Shown: positions 57,563 through 64,000 of the stretch, piece after piece
Layout of the letters: each line of letters begins with the position of its first letter
How positions within the stretch are numbered: position 1 is the first letter of the stretch
Assembly (NCBI GenBank): GCA_963761755.1
Contig: CAVXIC010000031.1
Location: 124,001 to 188,000 of the forward strand
Source of the DNA: CAJXVA01 sp963761755
Lineage (GTDB): Bacteria; Myxococcota_A; Polyangia; Nannocystales; Nannocystaceae
DNA length: 64,000 bases
Direction: 5' to 3'
Program-made: the position numbers and the translations under genes
The notes under the pieces: generated by a model
What the model was told of the DNA's origin: nothing
Seen by the model: the letters and a program-made list of their open reading frames with translations, nothing else
The model's database searches: none

Positions 57563-58432
57563 TCAGCGGGCGAGCAGGTGGTCGAGCAGCGGGCGGTGCA
57601 CGTCCGCCTCCGCTTCCCCCATCTCGATCGTCTGGTCGAGCAGCTCGGGCTGCGTGTAGTCCCAGCGCTCGATCGGCACCGGCCGGGTGGGGGCGACGTA
57701 CACCCGGTTGCCGTGGGCGCCCAATGCGTCGACCGGATAGGGGCGGGTGAGCAGGACCAAGTTGCCGCGCACCGCGGGGTGATCCTCGGCCACCCCGGCG
57801 GGCACGTTGTCGACCAGGGAACCATCGAGCAGCCGGGTGCCGCGGAAGCGACCCACCGGCGTGAACGGAGGTGTGGATGAGCTGGCGATCACCAGGTCGG
57901 CGAGCTCGTCGGGACTCGTGCACTCGCGCGCGTCGATGCGCATCGGACGAAAGCCCAGGCGGCGGCTCAGCTGCGGGTGCACGCGCGCCGGATCGAGGCG
58001 CTTTTCGAGGTTGTAGGCCCCAAAGCCGAGCAGCGCGCCGGCGGCTGCGGGCATCACCTTGGGGAACGCCGCGGTCAGCACCCACAGCGGAAACGGGGCG
58101 GCTTGGATCCGCTCCAGCCCACCGTCACTGTAGGCGCACAGCAGCGTGTCGCGGTAGATCGGCCCGTGCGGCGTGGGGGGTTGGCCCCGCAGGACCCGAC
58201 TCCACTCGAAGTTCTTGGTGACGCCGGTGCGACGGGCCCGCCAGAAGTCTCGGGTGATGCGTTCACGCCCCGAGAGCCACAGCGTCGCGACGCAGGCGCC
58301 CGCGCTCACCGCCGCGACGGAGGCCAGCCGGGGTCGCAGGCGATCCTCCCAGGCATGCAGCAGTCCCAGCTGGTAGAAGGCTCGGTTGCCGCCGCCCGCG
58401 AAGGTGGCCGCGATGTTGCGCCGCGAGGCCAT
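57563..58432 (-). CDS. Patatin-like phospholipase
   Basis: A 289-residue lipid acyl hydrolase. The oxyanion loop reads TFAGGGNRAFYQLGLL (about 10-25), the nucleophile Ser is in AAVSAGACVA (about 45), and the catalytic Asp is in LLDGSLVDNVPAG. The loop has Asn-Arg-Ala where GGGxRG is usual. ASSSTPPFTPV precedes the Asp motif as in other patatins. Likely hydrolyses phospholipids in the cytoplasm or as an effector; there is no signal peptide. The CBS gene lies upstream on the same strand (45 bases). Confidence 0.87.
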   Translation of the reverse strand: MASRRNIAATFAGGGNRAFYQLGLLHAWEDRLRPRLASVAAVSAGACVATLWLSGRERITRDFWRARRTGVTKNFEWSRVLRGQPPTPHGPIYRDTLLCAYSDGGLERIQAAPFPLWVLTAAFPKVMPAAAGALLGFGAYNLEKRLDPARVHPQLSRRLGFRPMRIDARECTSPDELADLVIASSSTPPFTPVGRFRGTRLLDGSLVDNVPAGVAEDHPAVRGNLVLLTRPYPVDALGAHGNRVYVAPTRPVPIERWDYTQPELLDQTIEMGEAEADVHRPLLDHLLAR

Positions 58433-58477
58433 CGGCCGCACTTTGACGGCCCGAGGTCCTGGGCGCAAGCACGGGTT

Positions 58478-58936
58478 TCACGGCTCGTTCGGCGTCCGCG
58501 CGGCGAGCAGATCGATGCACAGCTCCAGGGCGTCGGTGGTGGTGAAGATTCCGACCGGTCTGCCGTCGCGCTCGATCAGCGCGCTCCCGATCTTGTCGGC
58601 GTGCATCTTCGTGACGACCTCCTGCGCGGTCGTGGTCGCGTGGACGACGTAGGGGATGTCGGCCATGGCCTCGGAGACCTGGAGGGTCGCCGGGTCGGTG
58701 CCCAGGGAGGCGAGCCAGTCCACGTCGCGCTCGCTGATCACGCCGACGAGGCGGCCGCCGTCGAGCACCGGGAGATGTCGGATCTGGTGGCCACGCATCT
58801 TGGTGGACGCGGTCTGCAGGCTCTGGTCCACGCCGACGGACACGGTCAAAGGACTCATGTACGAAGAAATCTCGATGTCGCTGGACGCCGAGGATGCTCC
58901 TCTCCCGACCCAGGACGCGGACTCGTTGCGCTTCAT
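58478..58936 (-). CDS. Two-CBS-domain protein
   Basis: A 152-residue stand-alone CBS-pair (Bateman) protein. The first CBS domain (about 27-80) has HQIRHLPVLDGGRLVGVISERDV and the second (about 90-145) has KIGSALIERDGRPVGIFTTTDAL. CBS pairs bind adenine nucleotides and signal energy state; a partner is not evident. ATG 58936 lies 49 bases after the stop of the M61-like gene on the same strand. Confidence 0.88.
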   Translation of the reverse strand: MKRNESASWVGRGASSASSDIEISSYMSPLTVSVGVDQSLQTASTKMRGHQIRHLPVLDGGRLVGVISERDVDWLASLGTDPATLQVSEAMADIPYVVHATTTAQEVVTKMHADKIGSALIERDGRPVGIFTTTDALELCIDLLAARTPNEP

Positions 58937-58985
58937 CTCGCCAGCATGACGGACCTCCCTCGGAGGCGACCGGCAATCGTTGCGC

Positions 58986-60458
58986 TCAGCCCTGAGGATG
59001 GGGCGCCATGATGTCGCGACGCTGGGCGGCCATCGGGTGTGCGTCGTCGAGGGTGACCCGGCCGCCGACGGTCTCGATCCCCAGGCGCTCGAACGTGTCT
59101 TCGACCCGCGGGAACCCCTCGGCCCCCAGCAAGCCGGCGGCAACCTCGGTGAACAAGGGCTTGCCGTACCAGGCGTCGAGTTCTTCGAGGAGGGTCTGGG
59201 CGGGCCACTTGTGCGTTGCGTCACCGCAGCACGCACGCAGGTGTCGCATGGCGTCGTCGAGGCTCCGCTCGCCGTCGGAGTCTTCTCGGACGGCCACGTC
59301 GAGCGCGAAGGCAACGGCCGCGCCGCCCCAGTAGACGCGCTGGTAGCCGAAGTTCTCGTGCATGCCCGCGCTCACCTGCGCGAGGGTTCCAGGCCGCTGG
59401 GTGCGACGGCCGCGACCGAAGGCTTCGTAGAGTTCTTGCCAGCCCTCGCGCTCGTCGCGGTGCCCGGTCCGGGTGCGCTGCAGCTCGGTGTAGTAGCTCA
59501 CCCATCCTTCCGCCATCCACGGCTCGTCGATGAACGGCATGCCGTGGTGCAGCAGCTCGTGGATGGTGGTCCATCCCCCCGGAAGCTCCGTGTCCTCGGC
59601 TTCGTCGTCCATGAGGATGTAGACGCCCGAGCCTCCGCCGCGACCGGCCATGCCGAAGTAGATCGGCCCGCCGCCGCCACCGTCGACCGGCAGGACCAAC
59701 ACCTGCAGATGCGCGCGGGGGTAGGTCCCATAGAGTTCGGCGGTGTTGAGCACCGCGTCGGTCGCCCACGCCCGCAGGCCGGCAGGGGTCGCGTGCATCG
59801 GGACATCGAGCGTCGCGACCTCGACCTGGGTGCCGCCGGCCTCGAAGCGCTGCAGACCCAGGGCTCCGAAGGCGTTGTAGCCGATCCACTGGAAGATCGT
59901 GGTGTCGAGCTCGTAGCGACACGTTCGCGCGCTGCGATCCTCCCCGGGCATGGGCGTCCACGGGACGGACGCGCCCACGCCCGGCGGCAGGTTGAGGGTC
60001 ATGGTGACGCCGACGTCTTCGGGCAGCCCGCGCGGGTACCACAGCCACATGCTCTGTCGGAGCATCATGCTCTCGCCCTCGACCCGGGCGTGTCGCGAGA
60101 AGCCCTCGGCCCGGGACATCGCCGTTAGATCGACGGTGTAGTCGATGCAGTCGCCCGCCGAAACGCCCTGAAGGCTGAACGTTCGACCGGTGCGTGCGAT
60201 CCGACGGCCGCCATGGCGAACGTGCTCGATGTAGTCCGCGGCGCGGGCGTTGGACGAGACGAGCCGGTCGCTGACCGGCCCCTCCACGCACAGCCGGACC
60301 TCGATCCGGGTGACGTCGGGGTCGAGCGTCGCGGTGTAGTGCCAGGCCTGCTTGGCAGCGCTCTGCTCCGCACGTGGCGTGTTGGGCCCGTCTACGGGCG
60401 CTTTGCAGCCAATCGCCAGCAGGGGCAGGGCGCGCAGGAGCGGGCGAAGACGAGGCAC
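58986..60458 (-). CDS. M61/gluzincin-like metallopeptidase lipoprotein
   Basis: A 490-residue lipoprotein: lipobox LLAIGC (Cys18). The N-terminal region (about 35-210) is beta-rich. The peptidase core has TTIHELLHHGMPF (HExxH at 300-304), DEPWMAEGW with a probable third zinc ligand Glu317, and a helical C-terminus with YWGGAAVAFALDVAVRE. The layout matches M61 glycyl-aminopeptidase-like gluzincins, although the HExxH-to-Glu spacing is shorter than usual. It may be an exported aminopeptidase. The start is GTG 60458, with CAAACT 7 bases upstream, a weak version of the hexamer seen elsewhere. Confidence 0.8.
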   Translation of the reverse strand: MPRLRPLLRALPLLAIGCKAPVDGPNTPRAEQSAAKQAWHYTATLDPDVTRIEVRLCVEGPVSDRLVSSNARAADYIEHVRHGGRRIARTGRTFSLQGVSAGDCIDYTVDLTAMSRAEGFSRHARVEGESMMLRQSMWLWYPRGLPEDVGVTMTLNLPPGVGASVPWTPMPGEDRSARTCRYELDTTIFQWIGYNAFGALGLQRFEAGGTQVEVATLDVPMHATPAGLRAWATDAVLNTAELYGTYPRAHLQVLVLPVDGGGGGPIYFGMAGRGGGSGVYILMDDEAEDTELPGGWTTIHELLHHGMPFIDEPWMAEGWVSYYTELQRTRTGHRDEREGWQELYEAFGRGRRTQRPGTLAQVSAGMHENFGYQRVYWGGAAVAFALDVAVREDSDGERSLDDAMRHLRACCGDATHKWPAQTLLEELDAWYGKPLFTEVAAGLLGAEGFPRVEDTFERLGIETVGGRVTLDDAHPMAAQRRDIMAPHPQG

Positions 60459-60756
60459 GAACGCGAGTTTGGCACTGCGGGCCCTGCCGTGGCCACCGCG
60501 CCGGAACCCCCGAGGTCACCCGGCCCTACATCGGTCACCCCGGCCGTCTGGCCTTTGGGAATAGGCCCGGGCCCGGCGGGTTGCACTCATCGTCCGACCC
60601 GTCCCTTCGCGCGGCGTGCCTCGACGCCTGCGGCTGTCTTGTGGCAGCCTCGCGAGCGGATGCTGACGGTGGAGATGGGCTCGATCGGTGCGCGGTGGCG
60701 CGATCGACTCCTGCCGTCCTGCCACCGGTGCGTCCAATCCCCGAACCCGTAGTCCG
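60459..60756. other. Divergent intergenic region before the YqiJ-YqiK pair
   Basis: Nearly 300 bases between the M61-like gene (minus) and the YqiJ-like gene (plus). Only short Arg/Pro-rich frames occur and no RNA structure is recognised. It must hold both promoters. Confidence 0.5.
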
Positions 60757-61554
60757 ATGACCGAGTTTCTCTCCACCACGTTCAGCTTTCCGACGGTGAT
60801 CTTCACCGTCCTGCTCGTCGTCTGTTGCGCGTACTGGCTGATGGTCATCGTCGGTGCCCTGGGCATCGACGCGCTCGACTTCGACTTCGACGGTCTCGAC
60901 GGCGCCGCCGATGGAGCCGCGGAAGGGATCGTCGAAGGCGCCGCGGAGGGAGCCGCCGAGGGAGCCACCGAGGGTCTCGTCGAGGGGGCCACCGAGGGGG
61001 CCACCGAGGGCGTGTTCGATGGTGCCGCCACCGGCGTGAGCGAGGGCGCGGCCGAAGGCGCGAGCTTCGTGGGGACTCTCTTCCTCACCTTCAAGCTCCG
61101 TCACGTCCCGATGACGCTCGTGCTCTCGGTGTGGCTGCTGTTCAGCTGGACCCTCAGCAGTCTGGCGCACGCATCCTTGATGCCGCAGCTCACGGCCCTT
61201 CCGGGCTGGCTGAGCGGGACGCTGGTCGTCTTGGGCTCGCTCGTCGTCTCGCTGCCGCTGACGTCGGTGCTCGTGCGCCCGCTGGGACGCGTGCTGAAGG
61301 TCGAGAAGCCCACCTCCAAGGGCGCGATCATCGGCCAGATCGTCAAGATCGACACCACCCGCGTCGACGCCGGCTTCGGCTCGGGCAAGGTGGAGGACGG
61401 TGGCGCGGGGCTCATCATTCGCGTGCGCTGCGACACCGACAATCGGCTCAGCCGCGGCAGCAAGGCGCTGGTGGTCTCCTACGACCCCAAGCGCGACGCC
61501 TACGAGGTCACGCCCGTCGACGACATGCTGCCTTCGGAGGCGAGCCGCACGTGA
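60757..61554 (+). CDS. yqiJ: YqiJ-like (DUF1449/NfeD-related) membrane protein with GAxE repeats
   Basis: A 265-residue membrane protein that precedes the flotillin gene, the same order as E. coli yqiJ-yqiK. One N-terminal helix (about 13-38) is followed by an acidic patch, then an unusual repeat of Gly-Ala-Ala-Glu type units (about residues 48-106; for example EGAAEGAAEGATEG). Two further helices (about 115-140 and 148-172) lead to a C-terminal OB-fold-like domain (IIGQIVKIDTTRVDAGFG, IRVRCDTDN, ALVVSYDPKRDAYEV). Such OB-fold proteins work with flotillins in membrane microdomains. The repeat is not typical of the family. Confidence 0.82.
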   Translation: MTEFLSTTFSFPTVIFTVLLVVCCAYWLMVIVGALGIDALDFDFDGLDGAADGAAEGIVEGAAEGAAEGATEGLVEGATEGATEGVFDGAATGVSEGAAEGASFVGTLFLTFKLRHVPMTLVLSVWLLFSWTLSSLAHASLMPQLTALPGWLSGTLVVLGSLVVSLPLTSVLVRPLGRVLKVEKPTSKGAIIGQIVKIDTTRVDAGFGSGKVEDGGAGLIIRVRCDTDNRLSRGSKALVVSYDPKRDAYEVTPVDDMLPSEASRT

Positions 61555-61703
61555 GCCCGTCGTCGCTCGTCTTTCCCCGTCTCCGTCATCGTCCCCATCC
61601 GTCCATCGTCGAGTCGTCTTCGTCCGCTGCCGTGCGCCGGACGGCGCGTTCAACCCACCCACACGTCCTCGGCCGCGCGCGGCCAGCAAAGGAGGCCCCC
61701 ATC

Positions 61704-63848
61704 ATGCCTAGTACCCAACTCCTGATCACCATCGGCGCCCTCATCGGCGGCATCCTGTTCTTCGGTCTGGGCATGATCGCCCTGTACGCCAAGCTCTATC
61801 GCAAGGTCGATCAGGGCAAGGCGCTCATCGTCAACAAGACCTCCGACGTCCTGGTGTTCTTCACCGGTGGCCTCGTCATCCCGGTCATTCACCGCCACGA
61901 GACGATGGACATCTCGGTCAAGACGATCGAGATCGCCCGCATGAGCAAAGAGGGGCTCATCTGCAAGGACAACATCCGCGCGGACATCAAGGTCACCTTC
62001 TTCGTGCGCGTCAACAAGACGCCCGAAGACGTGCTCAAGGTCGCGCAGTCCATCGGCACCGGTCGCGCGTCCGACCAAGAGACGCTCGAGCAGCTCTTCA
62101 TCGCCAAGTTCGCCGAAGCGCTCAAGACCGTCGGCAAGCAGCTCGACTTCGAGGAGCTGTACACCAAGCGGCACGTGTTCAAAGAGCAGATCATGGAGGT
62201 CATCGGCGACGACCTCAACGGCTACGTCCTCGACGACGCCGCGATCGACTACCTCGAGCAGACGCCCGTCGAGTCGCTCGACCACGACAACATCCTCGAC
62301 GCCCGCGGTATCCGCAAGATCACCGAGATCACCGCGCAGCAGGCCGTTCATACCAACGAGCTGCGTCGTGACGCCGAGAAGAACACGCGCAAGAAGGACG
62401 TCGAGACCCGCGAGGCCATCTTGGAACTCGACCGGCAGCAGGCCGACGCCGAAGCCAAGCAAGCACGCGAGATCGCCACCGTGAAGGCCCGCGAAGAGGC
62501 CGAGACCGCCAAGGTCCAGTCCGAGGAGACCAAAAAATCCGAGCTGGCGCGGATCAAGCTCGAAGAAGAGGTCGCGATCAGCGAGGAGAACAAGCAGCGT
62601 CAGGTGCAGGTCGCCGGCAAGAACCGCGAGCGGGTGGTCGCCGTCGAACAAGAGCGGGTCCTCAAGGACCAGCAGCTCGAGAGCATCAGCCGCGAGCGAG
62701 AGACCGAACTCAAGCGCATCGACAAGGAAAAGGCGCTGGAGATCGAGAAGAAGGAGATCGAGGAGGTCATCCGCGCGCGCATCGTCGTGTACAAGACGCG
62801 CGTCGAGGAAGAAGAACGCATCAAGGACGTCCAGGTCATCGCGCTGGCCGACCGCGAGAAGAAGGCGACGATCATCGCCGCCGAAGCCAAGGCCGAGGAG
62901 TCGTTGGTCGCCGAGATCAAGAAGGCGCAGGCCAATGAAGAGGCGGCCAAGTTCGAGGCCAAGCGTACGCTGACCCTCGCCGAGGCCTCCCTCGAGGCGA
63001 GCGACAAGGAGGCGCGGGCCAAGATTCGCCTCGCCGAAGGCATCCAGGCCGAGCAGGCCGCGACCGGCCTCGCCGAGGTCAAGGTCAAGGAAGCCGACGC
63101 CGTCGCGGTCGAGAAGCAAGGCGAGGCCAAGGCGCGCGTCACCAAGGGGCAGATGGTCGCCGAGGCCGAGGGGCGCGAAGCCCAGGGCATCGCGCTGGTG
63201 CGGGTCAAGGAAGCCGAAGCCGAGGCTGTGCGCAAGCAGGGCGAAGCGGAAGCGTCCGCGCGTCAGGCCATGATGCTGGCCGAAGCGCACGGCAAGGAAG
63301 CCGACGCGGTCGCCACCGAGAAGATGGGCGCGGCGCTGGCCGTCGAGCTGCGCGAGCGGGCCTTCGCCGAAGCGCAGGGGCTCGAGAAGAAGGCCGAAGC
63401 CATGGCCAAGCTCGACGAGCGCACCCGGGCGCACGAGGAGTTCCGCATCAAGCTGGACAAGGATGTCGAGGTCCGGATCAAGCAGATCGAGGCGCGCCAG
63501 AACATCGCCAAGGAGCAGGCCAAGGTCATGGCCGAAGCGATGGGCACGGCCAAGATCAACATCGTTGGCGGCGACGGCGAGTTCTTCGACCGCTTCATCA
63601 ACGCGGTCTCGATGGGCCAGGCGCTCGACGGCGTGATCAACAACTCCGACACCGCCCGCACGATGTTGGGCGAGTACATCGACGGCGACCGGAGCCTGCC
63701 CGAGGACATCCGCGAGATCCTGTCGCGACCCAGCGTCGACGCGGGTGCCTTGAAGGACCTCACCGTCTCCGGGGCGCTCATGAAGCTGATGAGCAGTCTG
63801 GACGACGAGGGCAAGGCCAAGGTCCGCGGGCTGCTCGACAAGATCTAG
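61704..63848 (+). CDS. yqiK: Flotillin-like protein (YqiK family)
   Basis: A 714-residue protein: one N-terminal membrane helix (about 7-28), an SPFH/band-7 domain (about 30-200; GLVIPVIHRHETMDISVKTI), then about 400 residues of highly charged Lys/Glu/Ala coiled coil. A C-terminal region follows with INIVGGDGEFFDRFINAVSMG, typical of the YqiK branch. AAAGGAGG (61689-61696) precedes ATG 61704. Flotillins scaffold ordered membrane microdomains. The 149-base gap after yqiJ holds no gene. Confidence 0.93.
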   Translation: MPSTQLLITIGALIGGILFFGLGMIALYAKLYRKVDQGKALIVNKTSDVLVFFTGGLVIPVIHRHETMDISVKTIEIARMSKEGLICKDNIRADIKVTFFVRVNKTPEDVLKVAQSIGTGRASDQETLEQLFIAKFAEALKTVGKQLDFEELYTKRHVFKEQIMEVIGDDLNGYVLDDAAIDYLEQTPVESLDHDNILDARGIRKITEITAQQAVHTNELRRDAEKNTRKKDVETREAILELDRQQADAEAKQAREIATVKAREEAETAKVQSEETKKSELARIKLEEEVAISEENKQRQVQVAGKNRERVVAVEQERVLKDQQLESISRERETELKRIDKEKALEIEKKEIEEVIRARIVVYKTRVEEEERIKDVQVIALADREKKATIIAAEAKAEESLVAEIKKAQANEEAAKFEAKRTLTLAEASLEASDKEARAKIRLAEGIQAEQAATGLAEVKVKEADAVAVEKQGEAKARVTKGQMVAEAEGREAQGIALVRVKEAEAEAVRKQGEAEASARQAMMLAEAHGKEADAVATEKMGAALAVELRERAFAEAQGLEKKAEAMAKLDERTRAHEEFRIKLDKDVEVRIKQIEARQNIAKEQAKVMAEAMGTAKINIVGGDGEFFDRFINAVSMGQALDGVINNSDTARTMLGEYIDGDRSLPEDIREILSRPSVDAGALKDLTVSGALMKLMSSLDDEGKAKVRGLLDKI

Positions 63849-63855
63849 TCTGGGC

Positions 63856-63888
63856 AGGGGCCTTTCGCACTGTTTGGCGCAGGCCCCT
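63856..63888 (+). terminator. Possible terminator hairpin after flotillin gene
   Basis: AGGGGCCT (63856-63863) pairs with AGGCCCCT (63881-63888) around a 17-base loop, without a clear T-tract. A further GC-rich inverted repeat follows near 63926-63943. An ATG at 63991 may begin the next gene, but only three codons are in view. Confidence 0.45.
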
Positions 63889-64000
63889 CGCTGTGGCGGC
63901 AAGACCGCCTCCGCTTCACCCCAAACGGGCGCCCCGTAGGGCGCCACCTCCGGGCGGTCGCGATTGTGGGCGACGGCAGAGTTTTCGATCATGGCTGAAG

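Noticed and set aside
63991..64000. Start of a further gene at the right edge
   Set aside because: Only ATG and two codons are visible, with no upstream signal that could confirm it.

Overview
The window is a GC-rich, gene-dense piece of a bacterial chromosome, most likely from a deltaproteobacterial predator-type lineage (Myxococcota, closest in feel to the Nannocystis/Plesiocystis/Enhygromyxa group). The reasons are the very high GC, a sterol 14-alpha-demethylase type P450 (CYP51), many large lipoproteins whose mature N-termini are long Ser/Thr/Gly/Asp linkers, a PP2C phosphatase close to a zinc-ribbon/FHA protein, and a DUF1501 operon. The assignment is inference from gene content. I see no rRNA, tRNA, CRISPR array, IS element or phage module.

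Layout. 1-2.7 kb: the end of a pyruvate carboxylase gene, then a three-gene RiPP locus on the minus strand (Cys-repeat precursor with a lipobox, MNIO/DUF692 enzyme, DUF2063 partner), related to the copper-binding bufferins. 2.9-10 kb: MFS transporter, GMC oxidoreductase, sirtuin, DksA-like protein, small cytochrome-type lipoprotein, HD-GYP response regulator and a phosphoesterase. 10-20 kb: Lon-like protease, argG, a ttcA-yjbQ-DUF1244-HD run, a GAF-GGDEF diguanylate cyclase, an M14-type hydrolase with a DUF5690 transporter. 20-27.5 kb: a complete TRAP transporter of the T-P-Q-M type followed by a hybrid histidine kinase that lacks its phospho-accepting histidine. 27.5-31 kb: carbamate kinase, Bpt aminoacyltransferase and CYP51. 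31-42 kb: a 1450-residue calcium-repeat lipoprotein, PP2C, a methyltransferase with endonuclease III, a frameshifted zinc-ribbon/FHA gene, a HAD-UbiA prenyltransferase and a Nudix protein. 42-56 kb: an island of secreted lipoproteins (two sharing a paralogous N-terminal domain, a VCBS-repeat protein, a DUF1501/cytochrome operon, a lipase) with RraA and a RibD-C protein. 56-64 kb: a DUF6909-like protein, patatin, CBS and M61-like proteins, and a YqiJ/YqiK flotillin pair.

Two signals stand out. First, the RiPP locus: a precursor with five EG(A/S)CG motifs behind an apparent lipobox, a strong hairpin terminator between precursor and enzymes, and a complete MNIO active-site set. Second, about sixteen transcription units, on both strands and of unrelated function, carry a TAnnnT hexamer only 7-10 nt before the start codon. 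That is the geometry of a -10 element driving leaderless mRNA, and it also resolves several ambiguous starts (often to GTG). Genes with ordinary Shine-Dalgarno sequences (dctP, tatT, cyp51, the flotillin) lack the hexamer at that position, so the genome appears to mix both modes.
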